DNA of 64,000 nt from Rhodococcus sp. HNM0563 (GTDB lineage Bacteria; Actinomycetota; Actinomycetes; Mycobacteriales; Mycobacteriaceae): NCBI RefSeq assembly GCF_012726195.1, contig NZ_JAASAF010000002.1, forward strand, positions 565,965 through 629,964. Direction: 5' to 3'. Under the pieces are notes generated by a model, which worked only from the letters and a program-made list of their open reading frames with translations, ran no database searches and was not told where the DNA came from. Numbering within the stretch: the stretch's first letter is position 1; every line of letters starts with the position of its first letter. Of the stretch, positions 16,809 to 25,228 are shown one piece after another. The translations under genes and the position numbers were made by a program.

Positions 16809-17912
16809 TCAGATTCCGACCAGATCGGCCAGCATGTCGTTGTGGTGCACCTTGCTTCCGAACAGCGGCTCGATCGATTTCGCTCGACGGAAGTACAGAT
16901 GCGGATCGGCTTCCCACGTGAATCCGATGCCACCGTGGACCTGAATGTTCTGGGATGCACACAGTGTGAGGCACTCCGAACCCTGCGCCTTCGCCATCAG
17001 CGCGGCGAGCCTGAAGTCTTTCGACTCGCCCGCCGCGGACATCGACGCGAACATGACCGTGGCCTCCGCCGAGTCGATCGCGATCGCCATGTCGGCGCAC
17101 TTGTGTTTGATCGCCTGGAACGATCCGATGGGCCGATTGAACTGCACGCGCTGCTTCGCGTAGTCGACCGCCATGTCGAGGATGGCCTTCGAAGACCCGA
17201 TGGCCTCGTTGGCCAGCAGGATTCGAACGAGGTCGACGACACGGACGATTGCCGCGTGATCGGAGCCCAGCAATCGAGCGGGGGCACCGGCGAGTTGCAC
17301 GGACGCGAGGGGGCGCGTCAGGTCGAGAGTCTCACGCGATTCGATCGTCACACCGGACGCAGTAGCGGCCACCACGTACAACCCGATCTCGTTGCCGGAC
17401 GGGGTCACTGCAGGCACGACCAGCAGATCAGCGGTGTGCCCGAATGCCACATAGTCCACACGCCCTGTGAGTGTGTGCGTATCGCCTTCGGCCGACGCGC
17501 GCACGGCCGCACCGTCCACCTCGAGGTCGCGGTTGCTCGACAACGCCAACGTGCCGATGGTCTCGCCGGACGCCAGCCCCGGAACCAGCTCCTCCTGCTG
17601 CGCCGCGGAACCCAGCCCCCGGATGGCCTCCATTGCACCGATCGTCGTGATCACGGGTACCGGTGTCAGTGCGCGTCCGAGTTCTTGTACCACCACGCAT
17701 GTTTCGAGAAGACTGAAGCCGCTCCCTCCCAGCTCTTCGGGGACGTGGATACCCGGCACCCCCATATCGGAGGCGAGCAACTGCCAGGTCGACGAATCGT
17801 ATCCGCGGGTTTCGGCCACCTGGCGCACCCTGGTGAGCGGTGCACGTTCCGACAGGAGTTTGCGCAAGGACCCGCGGAATTCTTCTTGGTCCTCGTTGAA
17901 TTCGAAGTACAC
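16809..17912 (-). CDS. acyl-CoA dehydrogenase, short form lacking the C-terminal Glu motif
   Basis: 367 residues, GTG start. ACAD fold with MYFEFNEDQEEFRGSLRKLL, GVPGIHVPEELGGSGFSLLE, and the C-terminal helical part QFNRPIGSFQAIKHKCADM and VHGGIGFTWEADPHLYFRRA. The usual EGTNEIQ catalytic segment is absent, as in one subunit of heteromeric actinobacterial ACADs. It follows the 419-residue ACAD gene and probably forms a two-type complex with it. Reaction: desaturation of a CoA-linked intermediate. Confidence 0.88.
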   Translation of the reverse strand: MYFEFNEDQEEFRGSLRKLLSERAPLTRVRQVAETRGYDSSTWQLLASDMGVPGIHVPEELGGSGFSLLETCVVVQELGRALTPVPVITTIGAMEAIRGLGSAAQQEELVPGLASGETIGTLALSSNRDLEVDGAAVRASAEGDTHTLTGRVDYVAFGHTADLLVVPAVTPSGNEIGLYVVAATASGVTIESRETLDLTRPLASVQLAGAPARLLGSDHAAIVRVVDLVRILLANEAIGSSKAILDMAVDYAKQRVQFNRPIGSFQAIKHKCADMAIAIDSAEATVMFASMSAAGESKDFRLAALMAKAQGSECLTLCASQNIQVHGGIGFTWEADPHLYFRRAKSIEPLFGSKVHHNDMLADLVGI

Positions 17913-17951
17913 GATAGTTCCGTTCTGCCGTAGATCGGCGGAGATCTCGGA

Positions 17952-19211
17952 TCAGGCAGTCTTGCGTCGCCCGATGTCCTGGAACGGGCCGCTGTCGAGC
18001 CTCGGCTCCTTGGGGAGACCCAGCAGTTGCTCGCCGATGATGTTGCGCTGAATCTGCGAGCTACCGCCGTAGATCGTCGCCGCGCGCGCGTAGAGAGCGA
18101 TGTCGTTCCAGCAGCGCGAGGAGTTCTCGGTTCCGGGCGCAGGGGTGACCAGAATGCCGTTGTTCCCCTGCCCTTCCGGTGTCAACGCTTCGAGTCCCAG
18201 GATTTCGAGTCCGACCTCGGTGTAGCGCTGGAAGAACTCGGCCCAGTAGATCTTGGAGAACGAGCCGTCAGTACCGGGGCGCCCGCCTTCGAGCAGCTTC
18301 GTAAGCGCACGGTAACCGCGGAAGCGCATCGTCTGCACCCGCTGCCAGCACCACGTGAGTTCCTGACGGATGTGTGGATCGGTGGTGAGTCCTCGCTCGC
18401 GGGCGAGTTCGATGAGCCGGTCGACCTCGCGTCCGAAACGCACCGCGTCGGTCGTCGCGCGCACTCCACGTTCGAATCCGAGGAGCGTGTTGGCCGTGTG
18501 CCAGCCTCCGTTGACCTCGCCGAGCACATTTGCCGCGTCTGTGCGTGCGTCAGTGAAGAACACCTCGTTGAACGCGACATAACCTGCGGCGTTGAGGATC
18601 GGTCGTACCTCGACGCCGGGTTGGTCCATCGGGACCAGCAAGAACGACAGGCCCTTGTGCTTGACGGCCGTCGGATCTGTACGGCAGATCGCGAAGATCC
18701 AGTTCGCGCTGCTGCCCGCGGAGGTCCACGTCTTCTGGCCGTTGATGACCCATTCGTCGCCGTCGAGCACGGCACGCGTTCGCATGCCCGCCAGATCGGA
18801 TCCTGCCTCAGGCTCCGAATACCCTTGGCACCAGCTGATTTCGCCGGAGAGGGTCTTCGGAATGAAGTATTCCTTCTGCTCCTCGGTGCCGAGCACAGCC
18901 AGTGTGTTGCACAGCAGCTTGATACCGAGCGTGTCGTTCTCGGTGCCTTCCGGAACTCCGAGGCGCATCAATTCCTCGTTGAGCACGACCTGCTCGATGT
19001 CGGACAGTCCGCCGCCGCCGTATTCACGGGGCAGGGACACCGCGAGCAGATCGTTGTCGGACAGGACTTTGCGCCACGACTTCAGGAACTCCTCCTGCTC
19101 GACTCCGGGGAGGGCGCCGATCCCCTTCCAGTCGTCCGGCAGATTCGATTCGAGAAGTTCACGGAGCGATGCGCGGTACTGCTCCGCTTCCGGCGGATAC
19201 GTGATGTCCAT
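17952..19211 (-). CDS. acyl-CoA dehydrogenase, larger partner
   Basis: 419 residues from ATG 19211 (GGAAG upstream), which starts two bases after the CaiB stop. Contains [31 protein letters not shown], and the C-terminal [19 protein letters not shown], where the common EGT is GGS, so the catalytic base must be elsewhere or in the partner. With the 367-residue ACAD downstream it resembles heteromeric FadE pairs of steroid-type catabolism, but no steroid-specific gene is present here. Confidence 0.9.
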   Translation of the reverse strand: MDITYPPEAEQYRASLRELLESNLPDDWKGIGALPGVEQEEFLKSWRKVLSDNDLLAVSLPREYGGGGLSDIEQVVLNEELMRLGVPEGTENDTLGIKLLCNTLAVLGTEEQKEYFIPKTLSGEISWCQGYSEPEAGSDLAGMRTRAVLDGDEWVINGQKTWTSAGSSANWIFAICRTDPTAVKHKGLSFLLVPMDQPGVEVRPILNAAGYVAFNEVFFTDARTDAANVLGEVNGGWHTANTLLGFERGVRATTDAVRFGREVDRLIELARERGLTTDPHIRQELTWCWQRVQTMRFRGYRALTKLLEGGRPGTDGSFSKIYWAEFFQRYTEVGLEILGLEALTPEGQGNNGILVTPAPGTENSSRCWNDIALYARAATIYGGSSQIQRNIIGEQLLGLPKEPRLDSGPFQDIGRRKTA

Positions 19212-19213
19212 GG

Positions 19214-21598
19214 TCAGTCTTCCTTCGCTGCTGCCGTGGGCAGTGCTTGATCGGACGGCAGTGCACACACGGACGCCATGAGTGAGGTCACCTCGTCGGA
19301 GGTGTAGCCGAGCTCGGTGAGGATCTCGCGCGAGTGCTCACCGAGCGCCGGCGCACCCCCCTTGAACGCGCCGGGGGTGTCGGACAGGTGCATGACCATG
19401 CCGACCTCACGGCACCAGCCGTACTCGGGGTGATGATGCTCGACGACCCGATTCGAGTCGAGAGCCCATTCCTCCCAGAGCAGTTCGGGCATGATCGGGT
19501 AGTCGAGGGGGATCTCGACGGGCACCGAGTTGTTGTCGAGGAGTTTGAAGGCGCTCTCGCTGTCCAGGCCGGCGAACAGATCGGTCAGGGTCTCCGCGAG
19601 CGCATCGGCATTCGCCGAGCGGTCGGTATGCGTCGTGAAACGCGCGTCCGTGGCCAGTTCCGGGCGGCCGAGCGCCTCGACGAGGCGCACGAAAGCCGCG
19701 TTGCCGAACACTGCGATCGCGATCCACCCGTCATTCGTGCGGTACACCCGGTAGAGCGGCGACCATCCGGTCTGGTCTGCATCGAGTTCGTGTGCGGGAA
19801 TCGCTTTCCCGTCGAGTGTCGCGGAGTGCTCACTGACGACGAACAAGCTCGAGTGCAGCTGCGGGCTCTCGACGGATTGCGTCTCCCCTGTGTTGAGGCG
19901 GTGATTGAGGGCCAACAATACCGTGACTGCGCCGAGGAATCCGTTGTACAGATCTTCGTTGCCGATGACACGGCGGATCGGAAGATTGCCCCTGCCCGAT
20001 CCTTCGAAGTTGAGGCCGACCATGCCGGACACCATCGGCGCGAACGACTTGAGGCTCGACTTCGGTCCGGCCGAACCGAATCCGGGAAGGTACGCGTAGA
20101 TGACGTCGGGATTGATCGCCTTCAGCGTCTCGTAGCCGAGGCCGATCTTCTCTGCTTTACCGGGTCGGTAGTTGTGCATCACCACGTCGGCTTCTGCAAC
20201 GAGACGGTGCGCGATCTCCTGTCCCTCGGGCTTCCGCAGATCCAAGGCAATGTTGCGCTTGCCGCGGTTGGCGCCTTCGAACAGGTCGCCGAGCGGGCGC
20301 ATCTGATCGCCGATGAGCGGCTCGATCTTGATGACCTCGGCACCGAGGTCGGACAGCAGACGTGCACCGAATCCGGTGGCGAAGTAGGAGCTGAAGTCGA
20401 GGATCTTCACACCCTGCAGCGGGCGCGTCACCTTCTCGGAGTTGTCCGGCAGGGGTGCCCAGACATCGGAGCGAGCGATCTCGTCCGTGCGGGAGTTGTG
20501 CTCACCGACCTTCGGCGCGGGCACCGGGGTCGCAGGCTTCGATTTCTCGAAGCGGATCACCGGGCCGACCTGCTGGATCGTGCCGTAGTCCTCGTCGGGC
20601 AGTTCGATCGGCACGCCCGCGAACTGAACCTGGTCGTCGGCAAAGATGTCTTCGGGATGGTTGAGTGGCAGCGCAGCGATGTCGTCCGCGTGCAGCATTT
20701 CGAGCCATTCGTCCCTGTTGCGCTGCTTGAATGCCTGGGGAACCTGGTTGCGCGCGATGTCGAGTTCGACCTCGTCGAGCGGTACGGCCATTTCGGGACC
20801 GTCGATCGTCTGTGTGCGGTCACCGAACCCGAGGATGTCCATCGTCCGCTTGTATGCACCGGGGCCCCCGGTATGGACGACGAGCCACTTGCCGTCGGCG
20901 CACTGGAAGGGATCGGTGATCAGACGCTTGTTGCCGAAGCCCTTCTGGGTGCCGCTGCGAGCGAGGTAGGAGATGTCCTTCTCGTTCCACCACCAGTTCA
21001 TCGACGCGATCGCGAGCATGCCATCGAGCAGGGAGGTGTCAAGTTTCTGGCCGGCGCCGTTGATCTTCCGCGCGCGCAACGCCGACAGGATGCCGATCGT
21101 GGTGATGAACGCGGTGCCGTAGGAGACGGTCGGGTGACCCATGAAGATGGGCCCGTCGCGGTGACCCTCCTGCTCGGCCATCTGCCCGAGACGGGCATTG
21201 AGCAGAGCCTCGTAGCCGGGCCGCTCGGCGTGGGGACCGACGTTGCCGTATCCGGTCACCGACACGTAGACGAGTTCGGGGAACTGCGCGTGCAGCTCGT
21301 CGTAGCCGAGCCCCAGTGCGTCGGCTTTACCCACACCGAACGACTCGACGAACACATCGGCGTTCGCCACGAGACCGCGGATGATCGCGCGTCCCTCGTC
21401 GGTGTGCGGATCCGCCTCGACACTCCACTTGCCGCGGTCGGTCGACTTGCGGATGTTCGCTCCAGCGTCGGGACCCCCGCCCGGACGCTCGACCTTGATG
21501 ACGCGGGCACCGTAGTCTGCCAGCATCATCGTCGAAACGGCAGCCGGCATGCCCCAGCTCGCATCGATCACTACGAGTCCGTCGAGTGGACCAGCCAT
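19214..21598 (-). CDS. tandem two-domain CaiB/BaiF (class III) CoA-transferase
   Basis: 794 residues from ATG 21598 (AAGGAG six bases upstream), about twice the length of a single CaiB protein. Domain 1 opens with [20 protein letters not shown] and [11 protein letters not shown]; domain 2 opens near residue 397 with [20 protein letters not shown] and AEVIKIEPL. At the position of the catalytic Asp, domain 1 has Glu (GYEALLN, E130) and domain 2 reads SFAPMVSG, so neither is canonical. Expected role: moving CoA onto a carboxylate. It is followed two bases later by an ACAD gene and preceded by two desulforedoxin-like genes. Confidence 0.85.
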   Translation of the reverse strand: MAGPLDGLVVIDASWGMPAAVSTMMLADYGARVIKVERPGGGPDAGANIRKSTDRGKWSVEADPHTDEGRAIIRGLVANADVFVESFGVGKADALGLGYDELHAQFPELVYVSVTGYGNVGPHAERPGYEALLNARLGQMAEQEGHRDGPIFMGHPTVSYGTAFITTIGILSALRARKINGAGQKLDTSLLDGMLAIASMNWWWNEKDISYLARSGTQKGFGNKRLITDPFQCADGKWLVVHTGGPGAYKRTMDILGFGDRTQTIDGPEMAVPLDEVELDIARNQVPQAFKQRNRDEWLEMLHADDIAALPLNHPEDIFADDQVQFAGVPIELPDEDYGTIQQVGPVIRFEKSKPATPVPAPKVGEHNSRTDEIARSDVWAPLPDNSEKVTRPLQGVKILDFSSYFATGFGARLLSDLGAEVIKIEPLIGDQMRPLGDLFEGANRGKRNIALDLRKPEGQEIAHRLVAEADVVMHNYRPGKAEKIGLGYETLKAINPDVIYAYLPGFGSAGPKSSLKSFAPMVSGMVGLNFEGSGRGNLPIRRVIGNEDLYNGFLGAVTVLLALNHRLNTGETQSVESPQLHSSLFVVSEHSATLDGKAIPAHELDADQTGWSPLYRVYRTNDGWIAIAVFGNAAFVRLVEALGRPELATDARFTTHTDRSANADALAETLTDLFAGLDSESAFKLLDNNSVPVEIPLDYPIMPELLWEEWALDSNRVVEHHHPEYGWCREVGMVMHLSDTPGAFKGGAPALGEHSREILTELGYTSDEVTSLMASVCALPSDQALPTAAAKED

Positions 21599-21701
21599 TG
21601 CGCGCTCCTTCTTCTCACACGATGCCGCGCCGTACGCAGCCAGGGTTTCGTCGGTGTCCATTGGACGTCGGTGTCCGCCGAACAGACAGGATCGAGTAGT
21701 C

Positions 21702-21842
21702 CTAGTCGGACGAGGGCAGAGGCTTCGCCGTGACGAGCTCCATGGGAGCGCCGTGGCAGGCGAATTGCCCCTCGCCCTTCTTGACGCAGATGATCTGGGT
21801 TTCGCAGGTGGCGCACGTGTAGCGCTTACCGACCTCGTTCAT
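21702..21842 (-). CDS. desulforedoxin-like mini-protein, CxxC-x15-CH form
   Basis: 46 residues. C10 and C13 form CxxC, followed after exactly 15 residues by C29-H30-G31, the desulforedoxin spacing with the last Cys replaced by His. A further Cys19 lies between. In Desulfovibrio, the four-Cys form binds one Fe(Cys)4 centre in a homodimer; here a mixed Cys3His or zinc site is possible. The ATG at 21842 follows GGAGTTCAC. Second of two tandem paralogues, transcribed into the double CaiB gene. Function unknown; redox partner, metal sensor or structural zinc knuckle are all open. Confidence 0.72.
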   Translation of the reverse strand: MNEVGKRYTCATCETQIICVKKGEGQFACHGAPMELVTAKPLPSSD

Positions 21843-21884
21843 GTGAACTCCTGGGATGTGGTGATGGCAACGTGGTCCGGTCGG

Positions 21885-22034
21885 CTATCGACCGAACGTG
21901 ACCTCGAGGGGTGCGCCGCAGCAGTTCAGCGACGAGCCACCGGCCTTGGTGACAATTGCTTCTGAGCCGCAGTTGTTGCAACGCAGACGGTTGCCGTTCG
22001 AGGCTTCGGTTCCCTCGGTGTTCTGTGCACTCAT
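21885..22034 (-). CDS. desulforedoxin-like mini-protein, CxxC-x15-CC form
   Basis: 49 residues. C19-N-N-C22, exactly 15 residues, then C38-C39-G40: the full desulforedoxin Fe(Cys)4 motif (CxxC-x15-CC), with the usual glycines (AGGSS) before the CC pair. About 18 residues of polar N-terminus precede the motif. ATG 22034 follows a GGAG. First of two tandem paralogues and probably the first gene of the operon that continues into CaiB and the acyl-CoA dehydrogenases. No neelaredoxin (superoxide reductase) domain is attached. Electron carrier or metal-binding adaptor are possibilities. Confidence 0.75.
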   Translation of the reverse strand: MSAQNTEGTEASNGNRLRCNNCGSEAIVTKAGGSSLNCCGAPLEVTFGR

Positions 22035-22091
22035 GTCCACTCCTTCGCCGTGTGATGGGTTCGGGGAGACGAGTATGCGCCTACGCCCCGG

Positions 22092-22111
22092 GTGAACGTT
22101 ACTTAGTTCAC
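22092..22111. promoter_or_regulatory. palindrome GTGAAC-N8-GTTCAC
   Basis: Perfect 6-base arms at 22092-22097 and 22106-22111, about 60 bases upstream of the first desulforedoxin-like gene, next to an AT-rich TATAATGA stretch. It is a good candidate operator for that operon. Confidence 0.5.
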
Positions 22112-22167
22112 TATAATGATGTTCATAGATTAGGGCAAGCGTTCTCGGGTCGCGCTTTCCGAACCGA

Positions 22168-22203
22168 CTCAGAACCCGATGACCCGGCTCAGAACCCGAT
22201 GAC
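22168..22203. repeat. 16-base direct repeat
   Basis: CTCAGAACCCGATGAC occurs at 22168-22183 and again at 22188-22203, a 20-base period. It lies between the dctM stop and the desulforedoxin-like promoter. No function seen. Confidence 0.65.
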
Positions 22204-22276
22204 GACGCCCCCGCGACGGCGCCCCTCGAGGCCACCGTATGCGAGGGCGTCGACACACCCAGTGTTACGACTGCCC

Positions 22277-23785
22277 TCAGCCGCCGCTGGAACGGTCGGG
22301 CAGGAACGTCGAGATCTCCGGGAAGAAGATCAGGATCAGGACGACCACGATGGCCATCGGCAGGAACCACGCAGCGGCGACGAATACGTCCTTGAGCGGA
22401 ATATCCTTGCCCAGGTTCACCTTCGGATCCTTGACGATCGAGTGGACGATCATCGCCAGGATGCCGACCGGCGGCGAGAGGATCGCGAGCTCACCCATGA
22501 ACACGACGAAGGCACCGAACCACAGCATCGAGATGTCGAGACTCTCGAGCGTCGGGATCAGGATCGGCACGGTGAGCACCATCATCGGCAGCGGATCCAT
22601 AAAGGCGCCGAGGATCAGGTAGACCACCATCATCAGCAGGAGGAACTCGACCCGCCCGAGGTTCATATCGGTGATCAGATCGGCGAACCCGTTGCTGATG
22701 CCGGTCAACGTCATCATCCGGGAGAGCGCCTCGACACCGACCAGCAGGAGGAAGACCGCACCGACCGTCGAGACGGTACCGATGGAACCGTCGAGGAGCG
22801 CGCGACTCGCGCCGCCGGTCTTGCGCCTCCAGATGAAGACCACGCCGACCGAGCAGAGTGCGGCGACCGCGCCGGCCTCGGTGGCGGTGAAGAGGCCCGA
22901 GAACATTCCACCGATGATCACCGCCACCAGGACCGGAATCGGCCAGATGGACACGAGGCTCTTGAACCGGGTACTCCATGAGACGCTCGACGCCTCGATG
23001 CGGCTTTCCTTCGTCCCCGCAACGTCCTTGGCGAAGACGGCAATCAGGATGATCGCCACCGTGAACATGATCGAGACGAGGATTCCGGGGCCGATACCGG
23101 CGAGCAGCGCCTTACCGACCGGAACCTCGGCGATGCCCGCGTACAGGACGAGCAGGATACTCGGCGGGATCAGCTGGCCGGGCAGACCGGCGACCAACAC
23201 CGCACCGACCGCAAGTCGTCGGTCGTATCCGGCCTTGAGCATCTCGGGGATTCCGATGCGGCCGAGAGCATAGGTCGTCCCGGTCGTGGACCCACTGACC
23301 GCAGCCAGTCCGGAGCCGGCGATGTTCGTGCCGACCGCCAGGCCGCCCGGAAGCCAGCCCAACCACTGTCGGGCAGCGGTATAGAGCGAATCGGTCATGC
23401 CGGAGCGCCACAGCAACAGACCCATGAGCACGAACATCGGCACGACGCTGAGGGTCCAGCTCGCCACCTCGTCGTAGGGAAGTGACGTGAGCGCACTCGT
23501 CACCGTCCGCTCGCCACGCATCGCGTAGAGCCCTGCGAACGACGGGACGATCATGGTCAATGCCACCGGAACCCGCAGGCACAGCAGCGTAATCATCATC
23601 ACGATCGACGCGCAGCCGATCGCGACCGGCGTCAGCGGCATGAATATCGCGGCAGTCGACCCCAGTAGCAGCACCATCAAGGCACCGAACAACACCCATG
23701 AACGGGTCGAAAACTTGTTGCTGGGGCCGACAACCGGCGGGGTGGGATTCGGGTCCCGAACTTCGGCGGTGGTAGTGGTAGTCAT
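22277..23785 (-). CDS. dctM: TRAP transporter large permease (DctM)
   Basis: 502 residues, mostly membrane helices. Two family-typical halves: LVAGLPGQLIPPSILLVLYA in the first and EFLLLMMVVYLILGAFMDPL with SPPVGILAMIV in the second. It forms the ion-coupled transport channel for carboxylates loaded by DctP. The ATG overlaps the dctQ stop by four bases (ATGA). A cytoplasmic tail of about 30 residues precedes the first helix. It is the only large permease in the window although three binding proteins are present. Confidence 0.95.
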   Translation of the reverse strand: MTTTTTAEVRDPNPTPPVVGPSNKFSTRSWVLFGALMVLLLGSTAAIFMPLTPVAIGCASIVMMITLLCLRVPVALTMIVPSFAGLYAMRGERTVTSALTSLPYDEVASWTLSVVPMFVLMGLLLWRSGMTDSLYTAARQWLGWLPGGLAVGTNIAGSGLAAVSGSTTGTTYALGRIGIPEMLKAGYDRRLAVGAVLVAGLPGQLIPPSILLVLYAGIAEVPVGKALLAGIGPGILVSIMFTVAIILIAVFAKDVAGTKESRIEASSVSWSTRFKSLVSIWPIPVLVAVIIGGMFSGLFTATEAGAVAALCSVGVVFIWRRKTGGASRALLDGSIGTVSTVGAVFLLLVGVEALSRMMTLTGISNGFADLITDMNLGRVEFLLLMMVVYLILGAFMDPLPMMVLTVPILIPTLESLDISMLWFGAFVVFMGELAILSPPVGILAMIVHSIVKDPKVNLGKDIPLKDVFVAAAWFLPMAIVVVLILIFFPEISTFLPDRSSGG

Positions 23786-24387
23786 TTGCTCTCCGAATTC
23801 GGCGCAGTTGCGGCAGTGGCGGACACACCGTTTTCTTCATCGATCTCGTCGGTGATGCGGGCTACCTCGGCGTCGGTCGCGTCGACCGAATCCTCCCCGC
23901 CGCGGAGGGCACGCACGCCCGCGAAGGCGAACTGCACACACAGGACGCCGAAGGCGATGGGAACGAGGAAGTACACGGGCCATGCCACGACGGTCGACAC
24001 GCCCGCGGTCTTTCCGATGTCTCGCGAGTGGAGAGCTTCTTCGAGGCCGAACCATGCGAATCCGAAGAACACCACGACACCGAGCATGTACCCGAAGAAC
24101 AGCACCGCTCGTCTGACCCGCGTGGGGAAGTAGTGAGCCACGAGGTCCGCGACGATGTGCTCCCCCCTGACCTGCGCCGCCATGAAGCCGAGCAGGGCGA
24201 TGATCGGGACGTAGATGTACTGGGTGATCTCGAGCGTGTTCGGGATGGGCGACGACGCGAACGCTCGCATGAGCGCGTTCGCCGTCACATGGATCATCAT
24301 CACGAAAAGCACGATGACTGCAGGTATCTCGATGAGCAGCAGTAACCGACTGCTCGGCTTGCTGGAAGCGCTCGGGGATGCGCTCAT
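23782..24387 (-). CDS. dctQ: TRAP transporter small permease (DctQ)
   Basis: 201 residues from ATG 24387 (CGGAG five bases upstream). Four membrane helices: about residues 13-37, 50-72, 90-112 and 128-152, with AFASSPIPNTLEITQYIYVP in the first loop and GEHIVADLVAHYFP as in DctQ proteins. The acidic C-terminal tail is cytoplasmic. Partners with DctM. Promoter region to the right (24388-24767) contains two regulatory boxes and divergent DUF35-thiolase genes. Confidence 0.92.
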   Translation of the reverse strand: MSASPSASSKPSSRLLLLIEIPAVIVLFVMMIHVTANALMRAFASSPIPNTLEITQYIYVPIIALLGFMAAQVRGEHIVADLVAHYFPTRVRRAVLFFGYMLGVVVFFGFAWFGLEEALHSRDIGKTAGVSTVVAWPVYFLVPIAFGVLCVQFAFAGVRALRGGEDSVDATDAEVARITDEIDEENGVSATAATAPNSESK

Positions 24388-24440
24388 GTCAACTCCGCTG
24401 GTATGAGGGGGGTGGGGCGGCGTGAAGTGACGCCCGAAGG

Positions 24441-24542
24441 TCATGTGGTGAGTAGCTGGACAAGCGCGGCGAGTGCGTCGCCGACTCGTCCGGAGTCGAC
24501 ATCGTCGACCCTGACGTCGGACTCAACACTGCGGTGCGCCAT
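24441..24542 (-). CDS. possible 33-residue leader peptide
   Basis: ATG 24542 opens a 33-codon frame ending at 24441, reading MAHRSVESDVRVDDVDSG and then an alanine/leucine-rich helix ending LVQLLTT. Codons are mostly GC-ending like real genes here, but only a weak AGG stands upstream and no family is recognised. It lies upstream of dctQ and could be a leader, or chance. Confidence 0.3.
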   Translation of the reverse strand: MAHRSVESDVRVDDVDSGRVGDALAALVQLLTT

Positions 24543-24586
24543 GATTTTCGCCTGCCTGTCGTGACCTACATCACTCTCGGGTCATA

Positions 24587-24630
24587 TCATTCGCCTAGAT
24601 TGCGGGAGAGTCAAGCTTTCATGCGAATGA
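24587..24630. promoter_or_regulatory. paired boxes TCATTCGCCTAG and TCATGCGAATGA
   Basis: TCATGCGAATGA at 24619-24630 matches the palindrome TCATGCGCATGA in 11 of 12 positions. TCATTCGCCTAG at 24587-24598 is a weaker copy (9 of 12 against the reverse complement of its neighbour). They lie in the dctQ/DUF35 divergent region. Confidence 0.55.
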
Positions 24631-24767
24631 TTTGCCTAAAATCCCGTTAGCGACGGCCTATCCCTCCTCGCAGAGGGTGAAACTTGACGAGGCCGAGACC
24701 GGCGTCACAGAATCACAATAGATGATCACCATTATTCGCAATAGATGTCAATGTCGAGCGAGGACCG

Positions 24768-25226
24768 ATGCCCCCAACTGACGCTGCAGCCGAAACCCCA
24801 CGCAAGCCGTTACCTCTGGCAGACGAGACCACAGCCCCCTACTGGGACGCCGCGCGAGAACACCGCCTGACGGTGCAGCGTTGCGATTCGTGCGCCCGCT
24901 ACCAGCACCTCCCGCTGGGCTTCTGCCCCGTATGCGGCACCGCCGAGCTGTCCTGGAAAGACGTATCGGGCCGAGCGAAGCTCTACTCCTACACCGTCAT
25001 GCACGACGCACCGGCACCCGGCTTCGCCGGACACTTGCCGTACATCGTCGCCGTCGCAGAACTCGAGGAGCAGAAGAACCTGCTGATCACCACCAATCTT
25101 GTGGACGCCGACCCTGCCGATCTGTCGATCGGGCTCCCCCTGGAAGTGACCTTCGAAGAACTGGCACCCGGCGATGTCGTGCCGCAATTCCGTCTCTCGC
25201 CCGAGACCCGACACAGGAGCAGCTGA
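24768..25226 (+). CDS. DUF35 Zn-ribbon OB-fold protein, thiolase/aldolase partner
   Basis: 152 residues. Zinc ribbon CDSCARYQHLPLGFCPVCG (about residues 36-54) followed by an OB-fold (SGRAKLYSYTVMHDAPAPGF). DUF35 proteins bind next to a thiolase-like partner and serve as acyl-CoA-binding chain, best known from the steroid Ltp2-ChsH2 aldolase. The thiolase gene starts two bases after its stop, which fits such a complex. ATG 24768 follows GAGGA. Same gene pair occurs again at 36-38 kb. Confidence 0.9.
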   Translation: MPPTDAAAETPRKPLPLADETTAPYWDAAREHRLTVQRCDSCARYQHLPLGFCPVCGTAELSWKDVSGRAKLYSYTVMHDAPAPGFAGHLPYIVAVAELEEQKNLLITTNLVDADPADLSIGLPLEVTFEELAPGDVVPQFRLSPETRHRSS

Positions 25227-25228
25227 TC

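Larger units (their letters stand above)
24388..24767. other. divergent control region between dctQ and the DUF35 gene
   Basis: About 380 bases without a certain gene. It holds a possible 33-codon open frame on the minus strand (24441-24542), two related operator-like boxes (24587-24598 and 24619-24630), and AT-rich stretches around 24560-24640 and 24715-24750, likely promoters for both directions. Confidence 0.6.

Noticed and set aside
19334-21733. Long plus-strand open frame opposite the double CaiB gene
   Set aside because: Shadow frame. The minus strand holds CaiB motifs in the right order and a good ribosome site.
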